Positions 39,632 through 49,552 of a stretch of 64,000 nt of DNA are shown here, in pieces (position 1 is the stretch's first letter; every line of letters begins with the position of its first letter). The position numbers and the translations under genes are program-made. Location of the stretch: assembly GCA_016782225.1 (NCBI GenBank), contig JADDOW010000112.1, forward strand, positions 52,058-116,057. The letters are read 5' to 3'. The notes beneath the pieces were generated by a model. The model was not told where the DNA came from, made no database searches, and was given only the letters and a program-made list of their open reading frames with translations. The stretch comes from Nitrososphaeraceae archaeon (GTDB taxonomy: Archaea > Thermoproteota > Nitrososphaeria > Nitrososphaerales > Nitrososphaeraceae).

Positions 39632-40302
39632 GCACTTTCACTTTTTGTTTGTTTGTTTAAACTGTTCATTTTGATGGCTTTTCCCATTGTAAACTTTATT
39701 ATTGTGTTTCTGAGATTTTTATCGCCCTGTGGAAGTCTTTTTTCTACCGCTGAAATAACTGCGTTAGCATTTGCTGCTATCTGTTCATCAGTTAAATCCT
39801 CGTCACCTATTTTGGTTGACATGTTCAATTGGTTTTTTGAACGAATTCTTGTAGAGGATCTTAACCTTGTGGCTATTGTTTCAATTGGGGCACCATATGG
39901 TAGTGGTGTGGGCATTTTACCTTTAGGACCTAAAAATTGGCCTAAGGCACGACCTACTGATGACATTAAACTTGCATCTGCAAGGAAAAAATCATGGGCA
40001 CGCACTATTTTCCTTGCATCTCTTTTATTTGATCCTAGCCTATCAAGTGTGTCGGGCTCCAATACTGTTTCAACACCTGCCCTTTTAGCTCTCAGACCCA
40101 TATCACCACCTCCCAAAACACATAATGAGGCTCCTTCCTTTGTGGGGTTTGGCAATACCACTATTTCGTTTAAACTAAACCCCTTTTTGACGTCAATATC
40201 CTTTAACACCAATGTTATTTCTGCCGATTGAGTAAACTTCTTTTTTGGGGTGGTTTCCCTAGCTTTTTTAATAAGTGTACTTAACTGATCATTATTAACC
40301 AT
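39628..40302 (-). CDS. rpl1: 50S ribosomal protein L1 (probable start at 40302, MVNNDQLSTL; ORF track extends to 40368)
   Basis: SLMSSVGRALGQFLGPKGKMPTPLPYGA, NLRNTIIKFTMGKAI. Confidence 0.95.
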   Translation of the reverse strand: MVNNDQLSTLIKKARETTPKKKFTQSAEITLVLKDIDVKKGFSLNEIVVLPNPTKEGASLCVLGGGDMGLRAKRAGVETVLEPDTLDRLGSNKRDARKIVRAHDFFLADASLMSSVGRALGQFLGPKGKMPTPLPYGAPIETIATRLRSSTRIRSKNQLNMSTKIGDEDLTDEQIAANANAVISAVEKRLPQGDKNLRNTIIKFTMGKAIKMNSLNKQTKSESA

Positions 40303-40653
40303 GATTATATACAATAAACCTAGTAATAGCCATTTAAAATCGTTTTTACAGGCAATAAAATACAACAATATAATTTATGATAAAATGGAAAAGAAGGAAA
40401 AAGTGTTTATTTTGTTTTGTAGTTTTGTCAAGAATTGAATTTAGTTGTTATGATGTTGCCTTAATCGGCGTATCTCAAATCAACTACCTACATTTTTGAT
40501 TTGCCTATGATGCAATAAAGATTATTTATATGGTATCAAGATTTTATAGTCAATGAATATGTTTATAGCCAAATTTTTTTTTGCTGATAATTGTGCTGTG
40601 GATTAGGCTTTTACATTAAAAAATAATGGTAATCAGATTTTTTTGTTGTGCTA

Positions 40654-41853
40654 TTAGCTCACAATGTCTGCTAATGCGTCTCCAGATGCAGCAGGGTTTG
40701 ATGCATTGTTGTTGTTTATGATGGTGCCCCCAATAGGATCGAGTCCTCTTTCTACTAGAACTTTATCTAACAGTGTCAAATCATAGATATTTGATAAATT
40801 TGGCCTTTCTTTTCCCTTCTCTATCAATCCAAGGTCATAGGCATCATTAGCATCTTTGATTAACGATAGTTTTATCGGATCATATGTAAATTCCAGCTTT
40901 GTCACTGCAGTTGCTAAAACATTTTCCGGTATTGTTTTTCCAGTCAGTTTCTTTAGTTGAACGTTAAATTCACTTATTGCCTTTTCTTTGTTATTGTTTA
41001 TTCTTAAAGTTTCATCTACATGGGCATCCAATAGCTTTTCTATTACGTCTGGGTTTTTCTTCAAATAGTCAGTTCTAACAATGATGTTTCCTGTAACGAA
41101 TTTCCCTTCAGGTGGCCATAAATCCCTCTCATCGACAAACACTTTACCATTTGCCTCGTTTATCAATCTGATGCCCCATGGTTCGGGAACCCATGCCCCA
41201 TCAATTTCTTTCTTTAACATGAGTGTGACTATGTCTGATGGTTTTACCGCAACCACTGTTACGTTTCCTCCATTTTCCACCGTATTGAATCCATTGTCAA
41301 TGATGTACTTTCTAAGCGATATGTCCTGTGTATTGCCCAGCTGCGGGGATGCAAACTTCTTTCCGCCCAAATCGTCAACCGATTCGATTCCTGCATCATT
41401 TCTCACAATAAATGATGCCCCACCGCTTGATGCCCCTGCTATGACTCTTACATCCTTCCCACCTGAAACTACATATCCATTGATTGCGGGATTGGGGCCG
41501 ATGTATGTGACATCGATCCTCTTTGCTAACAATGCCTCAATGGCTGATGGCCCTGCGTTGAAAACAAACGTTTCAACATTAGTGTTGTTCCCTAAACTCT
41601 TTTGATAGTCCCCGTTATTGAGCCCAATAACTGCCTGAGCGTGATTTATGTTTGGAAAATAGCCTATTCTTAAGGTACTTGTTTTTTCTGATGGGGTTTG
41701 CTGTGCGTTTACACCGTTAATTGGATAACTTGATAATATTGCAAAGGTTACAAAAATCGTGATAAGGATTGAAATGGATTTTGATTTCTGTATGTATTGA
41801 TTGTTGTGTTGTGATTTATATCTATTTTTTGACAGCGATATTTTGAATTTCAT
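40654..41853 (-). CDS. ABC transporter substrate-binding protein, NitT/TauT/SsuA family (paralog 1)
   Basis: LRIGYFPNINHAQAVIGL, AGPSAIEALLAKRIDVTYIGPNPAINGYV, GAWVPEPWG; signal-like N-terminus. Confidence 0.92.
   Translation of the reverse strand: MKFKISLSKNRYKSQHNNQYIQKSKSISILITIFVTFAILSSYPINGVNAQQTPSEKTSTLRIGYFPNINHAQAVIGLNNGDYQKSLGNNTNVETFVFNAGPSAIEALLAKRIDVTYIGPNPAINGYVVSGGKDVRVIAGASSGGASFIVRNDAGIESVDDLGGKKFASPQLGNTQDISLRKYIIDNGFNTVENGGNVTVVAVKPSDIVTLMLKKEIDGAWVPEPWGIRLINEANGKVFVDERDLWPPEGKFVTGNIIVRTDYLKKNPDVIEKLLDAHVDETLRINNNKEKAISEFNVQLKKLTGKTIPENVLATAVTKLEFTYDPIKLSLIKDANDAYDLGLIEKGKERPNLSNIYDLTLLDKVLVERGLDPIGGTIINNNNASNPAASGDALADIVS
41017..41436 (-). repeat. ~420-bp near-identical direct repeat unit A (within SBP paralog 1)
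   Basis: Matches 42461-42880 with two visible mismatches (41026, 41058). Confidence 0.95.
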
Positions 41854-42091
41854 TTTTAAGACTTCTTTGTGGCAGTCATATAATATGGCTATTGAATATG
41901 CAAGTTATTCTATTGTTATGCGAATTATACCTATTCTTTATGGTTAACGGGTTTACAGCAATCTGGTGAACCAGATAGAAAATAAATTACACCTATTATC
42001 AGTTAATGTTTGGTTTTAGAAAAAACATAACTTTCAAAACAAACCAAAAAATAAATCATGAAAACAATGGATGAAACTTTATTTTACATTT

Positions 42092-43306
42092 TTATCGTAT
42101 TTCTCCAAGTCCTTTTTCTTGTAATACTTTGTTTAACAAAGTCAAATCATATATTCCGGTGATGTCTATCGCGTTATTTCCTTTTGTGTTCTTTAGGAAT
42201 CCTAATCTGTTTGCATCATCTGCTATTTTGAATAGTGATGCCTTTATCGGATCATATGTAAAGTCCATCTTTGTTAGTGCTTCTTTTAATTCATTTTCGG
42301 GTATTGTTTTTCCAGTGACTTGTCTTAAACCATCGTTAAATGCATTAACCACTTCCGCACTGCTGCTAATATTGTTGTCGTCGTTAAAATTCGTCTCTTT
42401 TGATGTATTGTTTTCATTATTTATTTCACTTAATTTCTCATTAATCCATAGCGTTTGGTTTACATGGGCCTCCAATAGCTTTTCTATTACGTCTGGGTTT
42501 TCCTTCAAATAGTCAGTTCTAACAATGATGTTTCCTGTAACGAATTTCCCTTCAGGTGGCCATAAATCCCTCTCATCGACAAACACTTTACCATTTGCCT
42601 CGTTTATCAATCTGATGCCCCATGGTTCGGGAACCCATGCCCCATCAATTTCTTTCTTTAACATGAGTGTGACTATGTCTGATGGTTTTACCGCAACCAC
42701 TGTTACGTTTCCTCCATTTTCCACCGTATTGAATCCATTGTCAATGATGTACTTTCTAAGCGATATGTCCTGTGTATTGCCCAGCTGCGGGGATGCAAAC
42801 TTCTTTCCGCCCAAATCGTCAACCGATTCGATTCCTGCATCATTTCTCACAATAAATGATGCCCCACCGCTTGATGCCCCAGATACTATTCGCAGTCCTT
42901 CATTGCTTGATGCAATAAATCCGCTAATTGCAGGATTTGGACCGACATATGCAGCATCTATTTGACCTCCAAATAATGCCTCTATTGCTGATGGTCCGGC
43001 GCTAAATACAAATTCATTTATCCCTATTTTACTTTGATCTGTGCTGCTGCTGCTGCTGCTGCTGTTAATGCTCTCGAAAACCTTAAGAAACTCCCCGTTT
43101 TTTAACCCTATTATGGCTTGGGCATGATTTACATTGGGAAAATACCCTAATCGCAATGTTTTTGATTCGGGTGTATCGTTGTTTGTAATCCTGGTAATGC
43201 TGTTTGTATTAATTGAAAATAATCCGTGGTTATCTGATTGTGAAGATGCTATTACTGCTATGATTATTCCGAATGAGACTGTAAATTTTGTTTTTGTATT
43301 CACCAA
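42092..43306 (-). CDS. ABC transporter substrate-binding protein, NitT/TauT/SsuA family (paralog 2)
   Basis: LRLGYFPNVNHAQAIIGL, AGPSAIEALFGGQIDAAYVGPNPAISGF; shares identical central domain with paralog 1. Confidence 0.92.
   Translation of the reverse strand: MVNTKTKFTVSFGIIIAVIASSQSDNHGLFSINTNSITRITNNDTPESKTLRLGYFPNVNHAQAIIGLKNGEFLKVFESINSSSSSSSTDQSKIGINEFVFSAGPSAIEALFGGQIDAAYVGPNPAISGFIASSNEGLRIVSGASSGGASFIVRNDAGIESVDDLGGKKFASPQLGNTQDISLRKYIIDNGFNTVENGGNVTVVAVKPSDIVTLMLKKEIDGAWVPEPWGIRLINEANGKVFVDERDLWPPEGKFVTGNIIVRTDYLKENPDVIEKLLEAHVNQTLWINEKLSEINNENNTSKETNFNDDNNISSSAEVVNAFNDGLRQVTGKTIPENELKEALTKMDFTYDPIKASLFKIADDANRLGFLKNTKGNNAIDITGIYDLTLLNKVLQEKGLGEIR
42461..42880 (-). repeat. ~420-bp near-identical direct repeat unit B (within SBP paralog 2)
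   Basis: Same block at constant offset of 1444 bp from unit A. Confidence 0.95.
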
Positions 43307-43751
43307 CTATTTTTTAATGTGTGCAATGTATTAGCAATTAGAAATAGGCAAAAAATGTAATATATGTGTGAATATTTCCTACTTTGTTACCCTTTTGATT
43401 TTGGAGTTTCGATATGTTGTTGTAATGTTGTGCGGAATGTGCTGTTGTGAATTTCATCTGATGGTATTTTGCGCATTATGTTGACAGAAGGAAAACAAAT
43501 GCTATCTTAGTTATTGTTATTTATGTCCACAAATGAGATTTTTTTAATCTTCCACGGTACTATGTAGAACATCACACACATGCTTTTGAGAACTACGATA
43601 GGATTATCCATTGATGGCATTATGTTATGGACCTGATTGTAAAATATACTATCAATCCAAAAATAGCAAGTTCAAGAAATGTGTATATTATCCATTTACT
43701 GTTTGAGATTGGAAAACCAAAAAATACCTGATAACTATTTTATTGCTTGAC

Positions 43752-44672
43752 TTATGTATTTTCTTGTTCTTGCTTTAATCCCCATTTTTCTCTTACCTTG
43801 TCCTCTAATTTCATGAATAACATCCTGTCAAATAACATGCCTAATGCAAAGATAGTGATCATTGACGCTATAATCTGATTCATTGCCTGAAACTCTCTTC
43901 CAATTAGTAATATGTGGCCTATACCTATCGACGCGGCCATTAGTATTTCAGCCCCAATTAGTGCATGCCACGCAAAAGACCATGCTTGTTTGATTCCGGT
44001 TATCAAAGCGGGAGTGGCAGCGGGAATCATGAGATACCGAAATAAATGAATTCCTTTGGCGCCCATGTTTTTTGCTGCTCGGATATAGATTGTCGGTATG
44101 TTGCGCATCCCACTGTATGTTGACATCATTACTGAAAACACAGAACTCATTACAACAACAAACAATATTCCAGCATCATTCAGGCCTATCAGTAGGATTG
44201 CAAAAGGAACCCATGCTACGCTTGGAAATGACTGTAGCCCTATAGCAAAAGAGCCCATGGTCTTTCCAAAACCTGTAAATTTTACCATTGCAAGACCAAT
44301 TGCTACACCTAATGCTATGGATATGAAAAAACCAATTGTTAGCCTATACAAAGTCATTGCTATACTTGTTATGAGCATATTATTTTGTAGTAATTCATAA
44401 AATGACTCTGCAACCATTAATGGGGATGGCAATGATATCTTTGGCCATATTCCTAAAACGTAAATTAGCTGCCAAATGCCTATAAACGCCATCAGGAATA
44501 ATGTTGTATTTGCTAATTCATCAAAGTTGATTTTTTTTTTATTGGCAAAAATAAAGTGATGCTTTCTGCTTTTTTCTACTGTGGTTGATTCTACATCTTG
44601 TAGATGTTTTATTTTTATTTCTTTATTTTTGTCTTCCTTTGTGTTTGTGTTGTCTTTGGATGAATTGCGCAC
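43752..44672 (-). CDS. ABC transporter permease, NitT/TauT/SsuC family
   Basis: Six TM-like segments; GLQSFPSVAWVPFAILLIGLNDAGILFVV; EAA-like loop AAKNMGAKGIHLFRYLMIPAATPALITGI. Confidence 0.93.
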   Translation of the reverse strand: MRNSSKDNTNTKEDKNKEIKIKHLQDVESTTVEKSRKHHFIFANKKKINFDELANTTLFLMAFIGIWQLIYVLGIWPKISLPSPLMVAESFYELLQNNMLITSIAMTLYRLTIGFFISIALGVAIGLAMVKFTGFGKTMGSFAIGLQSFPSVAWVPFAILLIGLNDAGILFVVVMSSVFSVMMSTYSGMRNIPTIYIRAAKNMGAKGIHLFRYLMIPAATPALITGIKQAWSFAWHALIGAEILMAASIGIGHILLIGREFQAMNQIIASMITIFALGMLFDRMLFMKLEDKVREKWGLKQEQENT

Positions 44673-44826
44673 AAAAATCTCTTTTTATAACTGGATGCCC
44701 GTATATCAATATTCTTCCTTTGTGTTTTTTAATCTTTTATTTCGTCTATCTTGTATAATTATAATTGTTCTATTTTTTCATAATGACTTTTCGGCATAAA
44801 ATGATAATGCCGAAGAAAGGGGTAGA

Positions 44827-45825
44827 TTATACCCATTCGTCTTTAACCAGATTGTAAACCTTTTTTCTGGTGTCATCAAGACTGTTTTTTTCTATTATTA
44901 GCCCCTGGTTTCTCAATTCTTCAACCGATGCCTGAACTGTTCTCCTTGGGAGATTAGTCATGTAAATCAACTCGCTTTGTTCTATTGGATGCTTGTTGCG
45001 AATTATGTAGTAGATGAATTTTGTTGCCGGACTCCCCTCGGGTCCTTTTTTTACTGGATTTATGCTAAAGCTTGCTTTTGAAAGAAACCCTCTTCTTTGA
45101 GATTCAATGGATGCCACGTTTTCTAGTTTTACCTCTCCTAAGTTTACCCTCTGGCCAAATTCAGCTATCAATACAGCCTGCTGGATTTCAAGTGGTGCTT
45201 CAAAAATTATGTTGTTTGGCGGGATTTTGGATGTAATGGCTGACAAAAGATTCCACTTTACGTCCCCTTTTTCATCATAAAGCCCAACACTGTAACCTAG
45301 ATTTGCCTCCAGTATTATCTTCTCCCGTTGGTTTATCTCCAATGCCTCGTTTGCCCTTTTTATGGTCTCATCCACTGTTAACTGCCTTCTTGGATCCTTT
45401 CTGCCTATTTTCCATTGGTGTCTCAAATATTGCGACTCTATTATTTTTGTAATCTTCTTCTTTTCATCAAAAGAAAGGTGTATGTTATTTTCACTAATTT
45501 CTATAATGTCAAATCCAGATATTTTGGATTCCTCAACGAATTTTTCGAAAACGTTTTCTCTCAAAGCGTATTCTGTGAGAGTGCTGCCTGTTGAAACCAA
45601 AACGTTGTTTTCATGATAGAAATTTATCCTTTTTATTAGATGGTTATCTGATATTAAAAGAGGGTAAGCACCATAGATTTTCACCATATCCACGAAAGGG
45701 GAGATGATTTCAAAGTTTTCCCTATCAAACCCTTGGAATTTATCTATTATGTAGGTAATTCCTTCGTGTCTTGGCTTTTTGTGGTCAACCCTATTCTCGA
45801 TTAGACTATCTAACATAATATACAT
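44827..45825 (-). CDS. Phosphosulfolactate synthase (ComA)-like TIM barrel fused to C-terminal winged-helix domain
   Basis: VDMVKIYGAYPLL, GSTLTEYAL, GFDIIEISENNIHLS, RQLTVDETIKRANEAL, IILEANLGYSVGLYDEKGDVK, IIFEAPLEIQQAVLIAEFGQRVNLGEV..ESQRRGF; wHTH ELIYMTNLPRRTVQASVEELRNQGLIIEK. Confidence 0.82.
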   Translation of the reverse strand: MYIMLDSLIENRVDHKKPRHEGITYIIDKFQGFDRENFEIISPFVDMVKIYGAYPLLISDNHLIKRINFYHENNVLVSTGSTLTEYALRENVFEKFVEESKISGFDIIEISENNIHLSFDEKKKITKIIESQYLRHQWKIGRKDPRRQLTVDETIKRANEALEINQREKIILEANLGYSVGLYDEKGDVKWNLLSAITSKIPPNNIIFEAPLEIQQAVLIAEFGQRVNLGEVKLENVASIESQRRGFLSKASFSINPVKKGPEGSPATKFIYYIIRNKHPIEQSELIYMTNLPRRTVQASVEELRNQGLIIEKNSLDDTRKKVYNLVKDEWV

Positions 45826-46512
45826 CTTTTATATGCGATATCTGCATATTTTGAAGTATTGATATGAATTACAAAGAAAACTCCAAATAATCGAAAACAA
45901 TGCGCGAATTGACAAACATAAAAAACTGCAAACAAAACGAGCGGATACTTCACCTATTTAGTAAAAACAGTATTCAAGAATAATTATATCATCTTTATAC
46001 ATTATATGGTATAATACAACTGCAATAAGGTTGAATTATCATGCAATTGATTGGAAGTATCCATCTCCGTTTCCTCCAATCAAATTTCAAAAATCTTGCT
46101 AATGGAATTGACCACAATAGGATTTAATATTGCTGAAAAACAACCTATTTTGTGTTCTATGTCATTATTTGCAATCACGTCATGTTCCAAAACTTTCCAT
46201 AATGTCAATGGCCATTAAAATATTGTTAACATGGATACCATACTTTTACTTATTTTGTGTATTTCTATAAATCGAATGGAGTTTTTGTTTCAAGTCTTTT
46301 GTATCTCTGCAGCTGCTAGAAGTTTTTGTGTTCATGCTGTTTCGATTTCTATGGTTTGAGTATTTGGAATTGGGTAAATAGGATGTGCATTTGATGTGCA
46401 CTCATTAGGTTATGAGGCATCTGAGACCATCCGCCAAGGTTTTACTTAAAATTTGAATTTTGTTACCTTGATTTTATGTTGTAATTTATATTAAACATGG
46501 TCATTATGTTTC

Positions 46513-46695
46513 TTAAACTTTCATCAGATGCAAATCTGAAGATTGTAACATACCTGATTTTATATTTGCCTTGATTTCGCATACGCTGTTATGTGGAACA
46601 ATCCCTACCTCAATATCAAATTTGTGCCTTAGCTTTTCCTCTAGTTTGTTATTGACTTGCTCTACAGCCAAGATCAGGATCTTTCGCATGCTCAA
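46513..46695 (-). pseudogene. Possible truncated N-terminal fragment of archaemetzincin
   Basis: MRKILILAVEQVNNKLEEKLRHKFDIEVGIVP resembles archaemetzincin N-terminus; no HExxH region follows in any nearby frame that I could see. Confidence 0.35.
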
Positions 46696-47761
46696 AATTC
46701 ACTATTTGTTCTTATATTAAATGGCAAATGTTAAAAATATATCTGTTATACCCTATATTGTTATATTATTGCCTTCTGTTATGAAAACAAGTCTATCCAA
46801 CTGACAAAGAACAACTAAATTGACATTTAATATGAGAATGACATATTCTTGGATCTATCTCCTTGTAAACCCCATTTTAGTTTAGAAAGGGATAGCTAAT
46901 CAAAATAGGTTGGATAATTGTTTTTATTATTCCTTTTCATAAAAACTGCATGATAAAGCATTTATAGAAAGATGCTGTTTTTCCGCACTTGTCTATAACA
47001 TATTTATAATCTTGTGGTTTACTTTTGATTTTTGATTATAAACCAAGGGCTAATCCTGTTTGAAAAACAATGATTATTTTGAGTGCAAGGTAACACATGC
47101 ATCTAAAACACACTTTGTAAATAGATTTGTTATTATTAATAGTAACTATTTTCTGTTTTTTAGATATCCAATCAACAACAACTATGTCAAATTATATGTA
47201 TTTATAATATTTTAAAGAGATGTTGAAATTTAAAGATAATGATGATAAAAACACAGGTTATAATAAAATCAAACATTTAGTTGGGGTAGATGATGACATT
47301 TTTGCAGTTTTAATAGTGGACAATCCAAAATAAAGGATTTAAATATTTCGAAAACTCAAAGATTGAAATATATCTTATATAATCAGTATTTAACATTATA
47401 TCTGATTTTTTCAAAAGTATGGATGGGAAAAAACGGACAATGCCAATGATGTTGCATTGGGAAGTCATTCATGGGATGTTTCTAAATATGATAAACAAAG
47501 AATTCTAAAAATATTTGAAAAAAGATAAAACAATTGTAGATTTGATAAAGAGTAATACTTAGCTACGTGATACTGTTGATAATATATTGGATTATTATTC
47601 TGAATCTGATGATACTCCTAAAAGTCTGTTCTAATAATCAATTATTTGATAGTAAAAGAAAATTATGGTTCATAGGACTATGCAAATAATCCGACTGTCA
47701 TTATTATTTATTGCGCTATTTTATTATAACCCGTAAGCAACTTTTACAATTGAAGTATACA

Positions 47762-48993
47762 ATGGCTGCAGAACTGTCTTTATCCATGTAATAATTTCTC
47801 TTTCAATTTTACTATTTACTGCTAAACTCTTCGCAGAGATTTTCCAGAGGCTAAGGATGCCTGTTGTATTGGGGGAACTTTTAGCTGGGATAATGGTAGG
47901 ACCTTATGCTTTAGGGGGTTGCCAATATTTGATGGTGGACCAATAGTGGTATTGGATGAGACTATCAAGCATATAGGGGAACTATCTGCCATTGTAATTT
48001 TATTTGTGGCGGGATTGGAAATCACACCAAGGGAATTTCTAAGGGGTGGTGCAGCATCCTTCACTGTAGGGGCATTAGGCGTAATTGTGCCATTCTTTGT
48101 GGGATTTATCATATTCTCAATATATGGCCTAGGGGCGTTTGAAACTTTGTTGATTTCCACTGCCCTGACTGCAACTAGCATAGCAATATCGATTCAGGTA
48201 TTGACAGAATTGGGAAAAATGCAAACAAAAGAGGCAAGACTGATTTTGGGTGCTGCAATAGTTGATGATATTCTTGCAATTGCTGTATTGTCTGTAGTTA
48301 TAACAATGGTTCATTCCGGTAACATCATCCCAGATATTATGGAAATCACCTTTTTGATTTTAAAAATATTGGGGCTATTTGCAGCATTACTGATTGGTTC
48401 GATTTTTATTGTACCAAGGATATTGCATCGGGAGAAATTATGGAGATCCCAAGGTAGCATAGAGGGGATTACAACTGTGATTTTCTTGGAACTGCAGGTA
48501 TTGCTGCGTACATAGGGCTATCCCCTATTGTAGGTGCTTTTGCTGTTGGAATGGCTGTTGCCAGTACCAAGCTAATTAAGCAAGTCGAGGAATACGTTCA
48601 TAGGCTGCAATTTATCTTTGCCCACTTTTTTTTGCAATAATTGGTGCCCAAGTCGATTTAAGGGGAATAAACTTGAATGTACTTCTGATTGCAGGAATGA
48701 TGATGGCGATAGCCATATCTACAAAACTGATTGGTTGTGGAATACCCTCGCTGTTTTTTCTGAAAAATAAGACTAAATCCATGAGAGTTGGCATAGGGAT
48801 GGTATCTAGAGGTTAAGTGGGTTTGATTGTGGCTGGAGTGGGGGTAACATCGGGAGCATTATCTGCAGACATTTACACCTCTATAATTATCATGGTTGCG
48901 TTAACTACCATTATCACCCCAATTTGGCTTAAAAAGGCATACCAAAAGGAGTTGCCATCCAAAGATACTAGATATTTTTATAAAACTTATTAG
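47762..48993 (+). pseudogene. Kef/CPA2-type cation:proton antiporter, multiply frameshifted
   Basis: Fragments across frames: LFAEIFQRLRMPVVLGELLAGIMVGPYALGG / LPIFDGGPIVVLDETIKHIGELSAIVILFVAGLEI... / GTAGIAAYIGLSPIVGAFAVGMAVASTK / AIIGAQVDLRGINLNV...GMVSRG*VGLIVAGVG; in-frame TAA at 48814. Confidence 0.9.
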
Positions 48994-49552
48994 AAGAAAC
49001 ATTTTTTCCAAACACCTTATTATTGCATTGAGGGGGAATGGACTTCGAAGTATCTATCCCTCAATATATTATATTAATGCCATTAAACATTGCCAATAGT
49101 TTTTTATTTTGTTCACTGTTTTATGGAATGCATGCATATAGGTTTTTTTCATTATTTGCAAGAAAAAAATGATTTAACCATGGCCAAAAATTGATAATGC
49201 TAACAATAACATATTTTGACTTTTGCAGATTTTTAAATAAAAAGCGATTTATTATGTTTTATCTTTAGTCCACTAAAAAATGATTTCTAGAAACCTTTCC
49301 GGAAGAATTGATTTGATTCTCGGTCCTTTAATTTTTAATTCGTAGTTTTTTTCATTTACCTCAAATAGGCGACCTGTCTTTTGAATTCCGGGTTGTCTTG
49401 ACAAAAACTGTTTGGATGGTCAAAGGGTGGATTACAAGAGCAATTTCTATCTATGTAACAGCATTATCCGCAATTTAACGGTTTTTTTACAACAAATCAA
49501 CCCAATGATATGGCATATATTTCAAATTAGTTTGTTTGTTGATTATTGTCAC

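Noticed and set aside
39623-40231. 202-aa plus-strand ORF
   Set aside because: Exactly antisense to ribosomal protein L1, which is strongly recognisable; no motif of its own.
41081-41605. 174-aa plus-strand ORF, with twin at 42525-42965
   Set aside because: Antisense shadow of the substrate-binding protein genes; the shared sequence is explained by the conserved block between the paralogs.
46045-46082. Inverted repeat gattgga...tccaatc
   Set aside because: 7-bp arms with a long spacer in AT-rich DNA; expected by chance.
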